Shown: piece by piece, positions 41,040-50,108 of the stretch
Layout of the letters: every line of letters begins with the position of its first letter
How positions within the stretch are numbered: position 1 is the stretch's first letter
Source: Methylobacterium thuringiense
GTDB lineage: Bacteria > Pseudomonadota > Alphaproteobacteria > Rhizobiales > Beijerinckiaceae
Direction of reading: 5' to 3'
Assembly (NCBI RefSeq): GCF_022179645.1
Contig: NZ_BPRA01000035.1
Span: forward strand, 1-63,238
DNA: 63,238 bases
The notes under the pieces: generated by a model
What the model was told of the DNA's origin: nothing
Database searches by the model: none
What the model saw: only the letters and a program-made list of their open reading frames with translations
Program-made: the position numbers and the translations under genes

Positions 41040-42038
41040 TCAGACGACGAACAGCAGGTTCAATCCGGCCTTGCGAAACCCCTCTTCTGCGATCTTGAGG
41101 TCGAGGCCGTAGGAGGCCACGTCGTCGGCGATCGGATCGAAGGCCGGATCACGGTCCTGATGGAAGTGCTTGAGGTAGCTGTTGCAGCTCGTGCAGGTCT
41201 CGACCTTCACGTCCTTCGAGATCTCGTCGAGCCCGTAATAGCTGATGCCCTCCCCGGAGCCGCAAGCCGTGCAGCGGATCCGGACGTGGTTCCAAAGCGT
41301 GTTGCAGACCGAGCAAGATAGGTAGCGGGCCTTGTCGGCCGGCGTCCAGGCGACGATGAGGCTGGCCGTCGGCGCGCCGCCGCAGCAGGGGCAGACGCCG
41401 TCGGCCACGGGTTTCAGGACCTTGTCGTCGAGGGCGGCGGCCTGCTCGGCCATAAAGACCTGAAGACCGGCCGCGACGAAGACGCATTCGGCCATGCGCT
41501 CCACGAGGAAGGCGCCGTCGAAGATCTGGAGGGCGAGATCGAGCCGCTCCTCCGGCGCCGCGGCCTGCAGTGAGGTGCGGGCGAGCTGCGCCGCCTCGGT
41601 CAGACCAGAAAGATCGATGACGTCGAGCAGCCGGTCGAGGCAGGCGAGGAAGTTCGGATCGTCGCTGACGAGGCTACGAGAGAGCGGCGGCATGCCGTTG
41701 TCGCTGCGCAACGCGACGTCTTCGGCCGACAGAGGCAAGGGGCGTTCGCCGGCAAAGGCACGCTGCGCCACGACCTCGGCCTGCGCGGCGGCGATGCGCG
41801 CGAGCAAGTCGAGATAGCCCTCAAGCGGGTGCCCGGGTGCGATCGCCTTCAGCCGTTTGGCGCGATCCGCGAACAGCGTCGCCGGCTTCGGCAGCCGAAC
41901 GAAGGGGACCGAGGCCGCGATGCCGATCCGGTCGGGATCGGGCTGGATGTCCGCCGGCTTACGGACCGGCTGCTCGGCAGGCGTCGGTTCGGTGGCGGCC
42001 TCCGCAGGGGGGCCGCCGCGCCTGAAAAATCGGGCCAA
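41040..42038 (-). CDS. fdhE: formate dehydrogenase accessory protein FdhE
   Basis: Binds respiratory formate dehydrogenase and is needed for its maturation before export. It is 332 residues. It carries the four CxxC motifs of the rubredoxin-like iron site: CPCCGG, CSVCN, CTACG and CTSCN between about residues 215 and 295. An extended N-terminus (about 45 residues, Pro/Ala-rich) precedes the family core. The start is TTG 42038, 3 nt after the stop of the cytochrome b subunit, so the two are coupled. Its presence supports a Tat-exported FDH-N/O type enzyme. Confidence 0.95.
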   Translation of the reverse strand: MARFFRRGGPPAEAATEPTPAEQPVRKPADIQPDPDRIGIAASVPFVRLPKPATLFADRAKRLKAIAPGHPLEGYLDLLARIAAAQAEVVAQRAFAGERPLPLSAEDVALRSDNGMPPLSRSLVSDDPNFLACLDRLLDVIDLSGLTEAAQLARTSLQAAAPEERLDLALQIFDGAFLVERMAECVFVAAGLQVFMAEQAAALDDKVLKPVADGVCPCCGGAPTASLIVAWTPADKARYLSCSVCNTLWNHVRIRCTACGSGEGISYYGLDEISKDVKVETCTSCNSYLKHFHQDRDPAFDPIADDVASYGLDLKIAEEGFRKAGLNLLFVV

Positions 42039-42041
42039 GGA

Positions 42042-42773
42042 TCAGGGTCCGTGCTTCTCGACAGGCTTCGCGCCGGCAGCGGGCTTGTCGCCCGTGATCT
42101 GGCGCAGCCATTTGCGGTGGTGCCGGTAGGCCCAGCCGCCCGTGACGTTGCCGCGCATCATCGCACGCCCGGTGCCGCGCACCCAGATGCCGGCATAGAT
42201 GTGGACGACGATGATAGCGATGGCGCCGATCGCGGCGAGCGAATGGGCGAGAAGCGCCCAGCGCTGCGTCTCGATGGTGGTGTACTCGTAGAAGTACTGC
42301 TCCCAGATCATCAGCCCCGAGACGAACATCACGCCGATCAGCACGGTCTGGCCCCAGAACACTCCCTTCTGGCCGGCATTGTACTTGCCGAGTTCGGGCA
42401 GCCGGTCCTCCCGGTTGGTGACGACGTCGCCGATCTTCATCGACCAGGCGACGTCGTCCTTGTTTGGGATGTTCAGGCGCCAGAACTTCAGGAACAGCAG
42501 CGCGAAGCTGACGACGAGGGCCACGCCGAACCATGGGTGGATCGCCCGCGTCGCCGCGCCACCACCGAACAGGCCGGTGAGCGAGAATAGGTAGGGCGTG
42601 AACATCGCCAGACCCGACAGCGCCAGCAGCGTGAACAGGATCGCCGTGACCCAGTGGTTGACCCGCTGGAGCCCGGAATAGCGCGGCACGTACATGATCT
42701 CGGGCGTTTCGGCCTTCACCTCCCGCAGGGGAGGATGCGGCTCGCCATCCCGGACATCGGTATGAATCGTCAT
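42042..42773 (-). CDS. formate dehydrogenase cytochrome b556 (gamma) subunit
   Basis: Membrane heme-b subunit that takes electrons from the Fe-S subunit to the quinone pool. It is 243 residues from ATG 42773; the frame open to 42875 overlaps fdhB and is not used. Four transmembrane helices are predicted. Heme-ligand histidines are visible in RVNHWVTAILFTLLALSGLA, RAIHPWFGVALV, LLAHSLAAIGAIAIIVVHIY. Family block YNAGQKGVFWGQTVLIG matches FdnI/FdoI. A gap of 61 nt from fdhB and 3 nt to fdhE puts it inside one operon. Equivalent to fdoI/fdnI. Confidence 0.94.
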   Translation of the reverse strand: MTIHTDVRDGEPHPPLREVKAETPEIMYVPRYSGLQRVNHWVTAILFTLLALSGLAMFTPYLFSLTGLFGGGAATRAIHPWFGVALVVSFALLFLKFWRLNIPNKDDVAWSMKIGDVVTNREDRLPELGKYNAGQKGVFWGQTVLIGVMFVSGLMIWEQYFYEYTTIETQRWALLAHSLAAIGAIAIIVVHIYAGIWVRGTGRAMMRGNVTGGWAYRHHRKWLRQITGDKPAAGAKPVEKHGP

Positions 42774-42834
42774 CGGACCTGTCCCGATCTCTGTCTGTAC
42801 AATGCCGTCTGTCTTCCGCTGATCCCCCAATCCA

Positions 42835-43770
42835 TCACGAGGGCCGGATCTCGCCGCCGTCCCGGCGGCGCGCACCGCGCTCCTTCATGTCGATCGCCTC
42901 TTCCTCTTCCTCCGCCTCGACCTCGTTCGGTCCGGCGGTCACGTAGTGGAAGAAGCCGGCCAGCGCCGCGAAGCCCATCGTGGCGAGCCCCATCACCTTG
43001 GCGCCGCCCTTCCAGAAGGCGACCAGCGGCGAGATCTTGGGGTCGTTCGGCAGGCCCGCATAGAGCTGCGGCTTGTCGGCGTGGTGGAGCACGTACATCA
43101 CGTGCGTGCCGCCGACGCCGGCCGGGTCATAGAGGCCGGCCTTGTCGAATCCGCGCGACTTGAGGTCGACGACCCGGTCGTTCGCCTGCTCGATCATGGC
43201 CTCCTTGGTGCCGAACATGATCGAACCGGTCGGGCAGGCCTTGGCGCAGGCGGGAGCCTGACCGACCGCGACGCGATCGGAGCAGAGCGTGCACTTGTAG
43301 GCCTTGTTGTCGGTCTTCGAGATGCGCGGAATGTTGAAGGGGCAGCCCTTCACGCAGTAGCCGCAGCCGATGCAGTGATCCTCGACGAAGTCGACGATGC
43401 CGTTCGAGTACTGCACGATTGCGCCCGGCGACGGGCAGGCCTTGAGGCAGCCCGGGTCGGTGCAGTGCATGCAGCCGTCCTTGCGGATCAGCCACTCGAG
43501 ATTGTTGGTCTCGGCGTTCTCGTACTCCGTGAACCGCATCAGGGTCCACGACTTCGCCGTGAGGTCGTGCGGGTTGTCGTAGACGCCGACATTGATGCCG
43601 ACGTCGTCGCGCAGGTCGTTCCACTCCTCGCACGCCGACTGGCAGGCCTTGCAGCCGATGCACTTCGAGACGTCGATGAGCTTGGCGACCTCCTGCTGAC
43701 GGCGGATCGCCGGCGGCGTCTCCGTGGAAGCGGACTTCTGCCGGATGTCGAGGGAGCTGTAATCGGCCAT
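42835..43770 (-). CDS. formate dehydrogenase iron-sulfur (beta) subunit
   Basis: Electron-transfer subunit with four [4Fe-4S] clusters, linking the catalytic subunit to cytochrome b. It is 311 residues. Cysteine blocks: [44 protein letters not shown] and CTLCSDR with APACAKACP. One transmembrane helix near residues 255-280 ([21 protein letters not shown]) anchors it with the cluster domains outside, as in FdnH. The acidic C-terminal tail (EEEEEAID) is unusual. It lies 13 nt after the catalytic gene. Equivalent to fdoH/fdnH. Confidence 0.95.
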   Translation of the reverse strand: MADYSSLDIRQKSASTETPPAIRRQQEVAKLIDVSKCIGCKACQSACEEWNDLRDDVGINVGVYDNPHDLTAKSWTLMRFTEYENAETNNLEWLIRKDGCMHCTDPGCLKACPSPGAIVQYSNGIVDFVEDHCIGCGYCVKGCPFNIPRISKTDNKAYKCTLCSDRVAVGQAPACAKACPTGSIMFGTKEAMIEQANDRVVDLKSRGFDKAGLYDPAGVGGTHVMYVLHHADKPQLYAGLPNDPKISPLVAFWKGGAKVMGLATMGFAALAGFFHYVTAGPNEVEAEEEEEAIDMKERGARRRDGGEIRPS

Positions 43771-43783
43771 TGTGCTGCTCCCC

Positions 43784-46700
43784 CTACGCGACGCGGTCGT
43801 TCGGAGGCGTGGTCGCCTCGATATTCACCAGCCACGCCTTGTATTCGGGCGTCTCGGTGTTGGCGTCGCCGACCACGGGGGTGAGCGTGTTCGGGTGCCA
43901 GCCGTTGCGGGTCTTGCCGATGAAGCCCCAATGCTGCGGCAGGCCGACGACGTGCACGGCCTTGCCGTCGCACATCAGCGGCTTGATGCGCTTGGTGACC
44001 ACCGCCTTGGCCTTGAGCGACCCGCGCTTCGACCAGACGCGGACCCAGTCACCCTTGGCGATACCCTTCTCCTTGGCCAGCTGCTCCGAGATCTCGACGA
44101 ACATCTCCGGCTGGAGGATCGCGTTGATCCGGGAATGCTTAGTCCACTGATGGAAGTGCTCGGTGAGCCGGTAGCTCGTCGCCGCGTAGGGGAACTCGGC
44201 CGAGGTGCCGAGATCGGCTAGATCGCCCTTGAAGATGCGCGAGGCAGGATTGCCCTTCATCTTCGGGAACGGAATGTTCGCCATCGGCGACTCGAACGGC
44301 TCGTAATGCGTCGGGAACGGCCCGTCGCGCATCAGGCCGCGGGTCCACAGGCGGGCGACGCCCTCCTGGTTCAGGATGAACGGACCGACGTTCTTCTCCG
44401 GCGGCGTGGTGACGCCGTAATCCGGCACGTCGAAGCCGACCCACTGCTTGCCGTTCCACTCGATGATCTTCTTCTTCTCCGACCACGGCTTCCCCTCGGG
44501 GTCGCACGAGGCGCGGTTGTAGAGAATCCGTCGGTTGGCCGGCCAGGCGAAGGTCCAGTTCGGCGCGATGCCCTTGTTGCCGGGATCGGTGTTGTCCCGG
44601 CGGGCCATGATGTTGCCCTTCTCGGTGTAGCAGCCGGAATAGATCCAGCAACCGCACGCGGTCGAGCCGTCGTCCTTGAGTTGCGCGAAGCCGTCGACCT
44701 GCCGGCCCGCCGGGATCGTGGTGCCGCTGGCATCCGTGATTGGGGCCACCGTGTAGCCGTTCAGCTCGCGCGCCAACTCGACCGGAGTCGGCGATTCCGG
44801 GTCGGCGTAGTTCCAGTTCAGGTTGACGATCGGGTCGGCGTAGGCGCCGCCGTCCCGCTTGTACAACGCCTTGATGCGCAGATGGATGGCGGACATGATC
44901 TCGATGTCCGGCCGGCACTCGCCCGGCGGCTCCTGCGCCTTCCAGTGCCACTGCAGCCAGCGGCTGGAATTGGCGAGCGAGCCCTCCTCCTCGGCGAACA
45001 GCGTCGTCGGCAGCTCGAACACCTCGGTCTGGATCTTCGAAGAATCGACGTCGTTGTACTCGCCGTGGTTCTCCCAGAACCGGGCCGTCTCGGTCTGCAG
45101 CGGGTCCATCACGACGATGAACTTCATCCGCGAGAAGGCTTCGGTCATCTTGGCGCGATTGGGGAAGGTCATCAGGGGGTTGAAGCCCTGGATGACGTAG
45201 CCGGTCATCTTGCCCTGCTTGGCCAGCTCGAAGCCGCGCAGCACGTCGTAGGTCGGCACGTCGAGCTTGGGCAGATAATCGAAGGCCCAGTCGTTCTCCT
45301 TGGTGGCGTGCTCGCCCCACATCACCTTCTGGAAGGAGACGAAGAACTTGTTGTAGTTCTGCCAGTAGCTCATCTGGCCGGGACGCAGCGGCTTGAACTG
45401 CCGCTTCGAAATGTAGTCCGCGTAATTCTCGTCCTTCTCGATCGGGATGTTGAGATAACCCGGGATCAGGTTCGACATCAGCCCAAGATCGGTGAGACCC
45501 TGGATGTTGGAGTGGCCGCGTAGCGCCTGCATGCCGCCGCCGAGCTGGCCGATATTGCCCAGCAGCGTCTGCACGATGCACATCGAGCGGATGTTCTGCG
45601 AGCCCTTGGAGTGCTGCGTCCAGCCGAGGGCGTAGAGCGACGCCATCGTCCGGTCGGTCGACGCGGTCGAGGCCATCAGCTCGCAGACCTTGAGGAAGGT
45701 CTCCTTCGGCGAGCCGCAGATCCGCTCCACCATCTCTGGCGTGTAGATCGCGATGTGCTTCTTCAGAAGGTTCAGGACGCAGCGCGGGTGCTGCATCGTC
45801 TCGTCGACGACCGCGAAGCCGTCGGGACCCATCTCGTAGTCCCAGGTCGTCTTGTCGTAGTCGCGCTTGTCCTCCGAGTAGCCCGAAAATAAGCCCTCGC
45901 TGAAGTCGTAGCCTTCCTTCACGACGAAGGCAGCGTTCGAATAGGCCGCGACGTAGCGGTGCTGGATCTTGTCGTTGTCGAGCAAGTACTTGGCGACGCC
46001 CGACAGGAACGCGATGTCGGTCCCCTGCCGGATCGGGCAGTAGAGATCCGCCACGGAGGCCGTGCGGGTGAAACGCGGGTCGACGACGATGAGCTTGGCG
46101 TTGTTATGCGCCTTGGCTTCCACCACCCACTTGAAGCCGCAGGGGTGCGCTTCGGCGGCATTGCCGCCCATCACGGTGATAACGTCGGCGTGCTTGATGT
46201 CCATCCAGAGGTTGGTCATCGCGCCACGGCCGAAGGAGGGCGCCAAACTGGCGACCGATGGGCCGTGTCAAACCCTGGCCTGATTATCGAAGGTCAGGGC
46301 CCCCATGCTTCGGACGACCTTGTAGGTACACCAAGCCGTCTCACTGGAAGTCGCGGATGCGCCGAGGAAGCCGACGGTGGTCCATCGGTTGACCGTCAGG
46401 TCGCCGTTCTTGGCGATGAAGTTCTTGTCGCGGTCCTCCTTGAGGAGCATCGCGATCCGGTCGAGGGCGAAGTCCCACGAGACGCGCTTGAACTCCGACG
46501 AACCGGGCTCACGGTGCATCGGGTACTTGGTGCGGGTCTCGGACGTGATGAAGTCGAGGAGCGACGAACCCTTCGGACAGAGCGTGCCGCGGTTCACCGG
46601 ATGGTCCGGGTCGCCCTCGACATGCATCACCGCCGACTTCGAGTTCTTCGAGTTGTCGCCGAGGCTGTAGAGGATGACGCCGCAGGCCACCGAGCAATAG

Positions 46701-46864
46701 GGGCAGGTGTTGCGCGTCTCCTTCATCTGCGCGAGCTTGAAGGGCCGCACCGCGGCTGCCATCGCGGGCTCCAGGGCACCGAAGCCGAGAGCGCCGAGCG
46801 ACCCGCCGGCGAGACCGACACCGATCCCCTTCAGCAAGCCGCGTCTCGAGACCTGAACGTTCAT
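43784..46864 (-). CDS. selenocysteine formate dehydrogenase catalytic (alpha) subunit
   Basis: Molybdopterin formate dehydrogenase of the FdnG/FdoG type, 1026 codons including one in-frame UGA at 46268-46270 (codon 199). A twin-arginine signal ([17 protein letters not shown]) sends it to the periplasm. The [4Fe-4S] cysteines are 54, 57, 61 and 96 ([17 protein letters not shown]). Around the UGA the protein reads FDNQARV[18 protein letters not shown], the exact place of active-site selenocysteine in E. coli FdnG/FdhF. Downstream blocks such as [20 protein letters not shown] stay in frame with no other stop. A conventional gene caller will split it at the UGA. Operon: this gene, beta, gamma, fdhE, then selB. 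Confidence 0.95.
46239..46270 (-). promoter_or_regulatory. selenocysteine UGA codon and SECIS-like hairpin
   Basis: UGA at 46268-46270, then 11 nt, then a hairpin at 46239-46256: GG, a bulged U, CGCC, loop AGUUU, GGCG, CC. Both the 11-nt spacing and the bulged U after GG agree with the E. coli fdhF SECIS as remembered, and the bases between (CACGGCCCAUC) are the same. This is the RNA signal that the C-terminal winged helices of SelB read. Confidence 0.88.
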
Positions 46865-47017
46865 CGCAGGGCCTTGTTGAGAGCTATTCTTAATTCAGTT
46901 TTATGCGCGAAGGCCGACCCGAGGCAAGCGTGCGCTGCAGCGTGGCCGCGGCATTTATCGCCGCACTGGCAGCACGTTCGCGGCCCGGCGCTCATCCGGT
47001 CGCAGGGCAGGTTTTCG

Positions 47018-47374
47018 CTATTTCGTGGGCGAGGCCGGGTTGCTGCCCGAGGGGCCGGGGGTGCGATGATCGAGCGGCTTCTGCGGATCGTCCGAACCGT
47101 TGTTCGAGGCGCTGCTCGCGCCGACCGTCTTGGTGGACGAGCTGTCGGACTTGTTGCTCATCGAGTTGCCGCCCGGATTCTCCGCATCCTTGGAGGCCGA
47201 TTCCTCGCGCGGCACGGGGGCCTGGCTCCAGCCGTCGTTGGCGCTCTTGTTCTTGTCGCCCATGGCGTCCTGGCCCTTGATGTCGCCGGGCTCGGCCTGT
47301 GCGGACAAGGTCATGCCGAGCGTCAGAAGCAGGGCCGCCACGGGCAGCCTGCGCGAAAAAATGCCGGAAACCAT
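47018..47374 (-). CDS. small secreted Ser/Asn-rich hypothetical protein
   Basis: A 118-residue protein with a signal peptide (MVSGIFSRRLPVAALLLTLG to SAQAEPG). The mature 88 residues are hydrophilic and low-complexity, rich in Ser, Asn, Lys, Asp and Pro (SNKSDSSSTKTVGASSASNN), so probably unfolded. No family is recognised. It is 153 nt from the formate dehydrogenase start, on the same strand and upstream of it. The gap holds AT-rich sequence (AATTCAGTTTTAT at 46891-46903), which may be the formate dehydrogenase promoter. Confidence 0.6.
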   Translation of the reverse strand: MVSGIFSRRLPVAALLLTLGMTLSAQAEPGDIKGQDAMGDKNKSANDGWSQAPVPREESASKDAENPGGNSMSNKSDSSSTKTVGASSASNNGSDDPQKPLDHRTPGPSGSNPASPTK

Positions 47375-47469
47375 TGGAAATCCTGACGATTGCGGTTAAC
47401 GCGATGGCCGGTCAACGCCGCCACGCCGGGGCAGTTCCGGCGCCGGCGGTTCCCGCTCGCCCGCTGGTG

Positions 47470-48531
47470 TCAGACGTTGCGCATGAAGCCGCGGGCGCGG
47501 ATCCAGCTGAGGAAGAGGCCGGCCCAGGCGGCGGTCGGCGCCCCCGGCACGCCGAGGCCGAAGCCGTGGCCGCCGCGCTCGAACAGGTGCATCTCGACTG
47601 CCACGCCCGCTGCGCGCAGGGCGTTGTACATCAGCAGCGGATGGTCGACGGTGCCGACCGGATCGTCGGAGGCCTGGGCCAGGAAGGTCGGCGGCGAGCG
47701 CCGCGTCACCTGCGCATCCACCGAATAGGCCCGGCGCTGCGCGTCGGAGGGGTTGTCGCCGACGAGGACGGCCCGGCTGGAGATGGTTCTGTCGAACGGC
47801 GCCTTCAGGGTGATGATCGGGTAGATCAGGCCGGCGAGCGCCACATGCGCGCTCTGCTGGTCGGCTGCATCGACGTCGTCGTAGAGGTCGACCTCGGAAT
47901 CCACCGCCGTCTCGCCCATGAGATGGCCGCCGGCCGAGAAGCCGAGGACGCCGATGCGCTCCGGGTCGACGCCGTATTGCGCGGCGTTGGCGCGCACCAG
48001 CCGGACGGCGCGCTGCGCGTCCTGGCGCGGGGCGTCCGGCCCGTCGCGCCACTTCTCGCCCGGCAACCGGTAGATCAGCAGGAACACCGTGAAGCCGGCC
48101 TTGGCGAGCCAGGCTCCCACCGGCAGCCCCTCGCCGCTGATGTCGATGCGGCGGTAGCCGCCGCCGGCCGCGACGATGAACGCGCCGCCGTTCGAGCGCT
48201 GCGGGCGGATCACCATCAGGCAGGGTCGCGTCACGGCGGTGATCACGCCGCTCAACGTCTCGTCGAAACGGTAGTCGCCCCGGAACGGCCCGCCGCCGCC
48301 CGGCGGCAGGCCCGGCCAGAGGTCGATGACCTCAAGTTCCGCCCCGGGCGCCGATTTCGGCAGGGGCCGCACGGTCTCGATCACGGGCGGCTGGGCCGGA
48401 TTCTGCGGGATCGCCCGCGCCGCGGCGTCTCCCGGATTGTCCTGCGCCCGTGCCCGCTCCCCGGTCAGGACGGCCGCCGCGCCCGCCAGAAGGGCCCTGC
48501 GATCGAGCGTCATGGCGCCAGCATCCGACAT
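47470..48531 (-). CDS. secreted alpha/beta hydrolase, acetyl-esterase-like
   Basis: About 353 residues. A twin-arginine-like leader (TLDRRALLAGAAAVLTG) suggests export. The esterase domain has an oxyanion-type segment FIVAAGGGYRRID, corresponding to the HGGG motif of esterase/lipase proteins, and the nucleophile elbow GVLGFSAGGHLM (GxSxG). The acid and histidine come in the C-terminal third (DPVGTVDHPLLMY, ERGGHGFGLG). It is likely an acetyl or carbohydrate esterase. The start is uncertain: ATG 48531 sits directly after AGGAGG (too close), GTG 48540 precedes it and ATG 48513 is 18 nt away. Confidence 0.82.
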   Translation of the reverse strand: MSDAGAMTLDRRALLAGAAAVLTGERARAQDNPGDAAARAIPQNPAQPPVIETVRPLPKSAPGAELEVIDLWPGLPPGGGGPFRGDYRFDETLSGVITAVTRPCLMVIRPQRSNGGAFIVAAGGGYRRIDISGEGLPVGAWLAKAGFTVFLLIYRLPGEKWRDGPDAPRQDAQRAVRLVRANAAQYGVDPERIGVLGFSAGGHLMGETAVDSEVDLYDDVDAADQQSAHVALAGLIYPIITLKAPFDRTISSRAVLVGDNPSDAQRRAYSVDAQVTRRSPPTFLAQASDDPVGTVDHPLLMYNALRAAGVAVEMHLFERGGHGFGLGVPGAPTAAWAGLFLSWIRARGFMRNV

Positions 48532-48641
48532 CCTCCTCACCCGCGCGGGCCATGCCGGGCAAACGGCTCAGACGCGCTCGCGATCCTTATACATCGCGCT
48601 TTCGCCGCCGCATCGTGCCGCCTTTTCTGCGGAGCGCGGCG

Positions 48642-49943
48642 TCAGTCCCGGCGCTCGAGCGTCGCGACGTAGAAGCCGTCCGTGCCGGTGAGGGCCGGGC
48701 TCATCTGCAGGCCGTGCCGGGTCAGGCGCACGAACGGCGCCAGGGCCGGGGCCTCCTCGGCGATGATGCGGGCCGTGTCGATCGCGCCGAAGCGGCCGCG
48801 CTGGCGCTTCAGCAGCCCCGTCACCGCCTCGTCGTTCTCGTCCGGCAGCAGCGAGCAGGTGACGTAGACGATGCGTCCGCCCGGACGGACGAGCTCGGCG
48901 GCCCGGTCCAGGGTCTGCGCCTGCTCGGCGACGCGGAGCGCTAGGCTGCCCGGCCGCAAGCGCCACTTGGCGTCGGGATTGCGCCGCCAGGTGCCGGTGC
49001 CGGTGCAGGGCGCGTCGACCAGCACCCGGTCGACGCTGCCGTCGAGGTCGGTCAGCACGTCGGCCCGCAACCGCCCGGCCCGCGGCGTGCGGATCTCGGC
49101 CTCGGCGCCGGCCCGGCGCAGGCGCTCGTGGATCGGCGCGAGCCGGCGCGGGTCGGCGTCGGTGGCGACGATGCGGCCTTCGTTCTTCATCAGCGCGGCG
49201 AGCCCCAGGGTCTTGCCGCCGCCACCGGCGCAGAGGTCGACCACTGTCTCGCCGGCCTTCGCCCCGGAGAGCCGCGTCGCGAGCTGCGAGCCCTCGTCCT
49301 GGATCTCGTAGAGGCCCTCGATGAATTCCGGCTCGACGTGAAGCGCGGGGCCGCGCCCGTCCGCCCCGATCGGGATGCGCAGGCCGTTCGGCGCGTGCGG
49401 CGTCGGCTCTGGCGCGAGGTGGGTCAGGCGGGCGAGCGCCGCGTCGCGGTCGAGCTTGAGCGCGTTGATCCGGATGTCGAGGGGTGCCCGGCGGCCGAGC
49501 GCGCGCAGTTCCGGCAGCAGGTCGTCGCCGAGCAGGCCCTGCAAGGCGGGCAGTACCCAGGCCGGCGCGTCCCCGGCGATCTCCGGCGGGGCGTCGTCGA
49601 GGCTGCCGTTGGCGAGGCGCTCACGCTCGCCCTCGCTCAGCGGCTCCGGGGCGAAGCGCGAGCCATCGAACATCGCCGCCACCGTCGGCAGGGCGAGGCC
49701 GTGCTGCAAGCGCAGCATGCCGATCAGCACCGAGCGGGGGGCGTCGTCGCCCATGATCCAGGCGGCCGAAGCCCGGCGGCGCAGGCCGTCATAGACGAGG
49801 CTCGCGATCGCGGCGCGGTCGCCCGATCCGGCGAAGCGGTGGGCGAGGCCCCAATCCTTGAGGGCGTCGGCGGCCGGACGGCGGCGGTCCGCGATGTCGG
49901 CCAGGACTTCGATGGCGGCGGAGAGGCGGGCGGGAGGGGTCAG
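48642..49943 (-). CDS. RsmB/NOP family rRNA (cytosine-C5)-methyltransferase, probable CTG start
   Basis: SAM-dependent RNA methyltransferase. The catalytic domain has motif I VVDLCAGGGGKTLGLAALM and both conserved cysteines: DAPCTGTGTWRRNPD and YVTCSLLPDEN. The first ATG in frame (49754) would remove the NusB-like RNA-binding domain. Translating further upstream gives TPPARLSAAIEVLADI, ALKDWGLAHRF and DRAAIASLVYDGLRRR, which is the family N-terminus. No ATG, GTG or TTG occurs in that extension, but CTG at 49941-49943 has GGAG six nt upstream. It is read as the start, giving 433 residues, the normal length. Which rRNA base it modifies is not established by sequence. Confidence 0.85.
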   Translation of the reverse strand: MTPPARLSAAIEVLADIADRRRPAADALKDWGLAHRFAGSGDRAAIASLVYDGLRRRASAAWIMGDDAPRSVLIGMLRLQHGLALPTVAAMFDGSRFAPEPLSEGERERLANGSLDDAPPEIAGDAPAWVLPALQGLLGDDLLPELRALGRRAPLDIRINALKLDRDAALARLTHLAPEPTPHAPNGLRIPIGADGRGPALHVEPEFIEGLYEIQDEGSQLATRLSGAKAGETVVDLCAGGGGKTLGLAALMKNEGRIVATDADPRRLAPIHERLRRAGAEAEIRTPRAGRLRADVLTDLDGSVDRVLVDAPCTGTGTWRRNPDAKWRLRPGSLALRVAEQAQTLDRAAELVRPGGRIVYVTCSLLPDENDEAVTGLLKRQRGRFGAIDTARIIAEEAPALAPFVRLTRHGLQMSPALTGTDGFYVATLERRD

Positions 49944-49977
49944 GGTGAACTCCGGTAAGGTCTCGTTGACGCTGCCA

Positions 49978-50028
49978 CGATACGGCCACGCTTAGTTCGG
50001 GTCCCGGCCATGATACGGCCGAGCTTAG
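49978..50028. repeat. tandem imperfect repeat in the methyltransferase upstream region
   Basis: CGATACGGCCACGCTTAG (49978-49995) and TGATACGGCCGAGCTTAG (50011-50028), 16 of 18 bases equal with a 33-nt period. The 15-mer GATACGGCCGAGCTT recurs at 56538-56552 upstream of the DoxX gene. GGCCGAGCTT is found again at 54412-54421. All copies are upstream of minus-strand genes, so a shared promoter or operator is possible. Confidence 0.45.
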
Positions 50029-50108
50029 GGCTTGGTCCTGCCCCACAAGGAGGGCGCGCCGCGTCCGTCGACGGCCGGGCGCGCGTTCTGCGTAAAACGA
50101 GGCTCCCG

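Noticed and set aside
43784-46864. Formate dehydrogenase alpha subunit as two genes or a pseudogene
   Set aside because: The two parts are in the same frame with a single UGA between them. The flanking residues and hairpin match selenocysteine insertion, and selB is present in the operon.
46865-47017. FNR or sigma-54 site for the formate dehydrogenase operon
   Set aside because: No TTGAT-N4-ATCAA or TGGCAC-N5-TTGC arrangement was found; only general AT-richness.
48642-49754. ATG 49754 as the start of the RNA methyltransferase
   Set aside because: The upstream frame encodes the family's N-terminal RNA-binding domain, and a Shine-Dalgarno lies before the CTG at 49941-49943.
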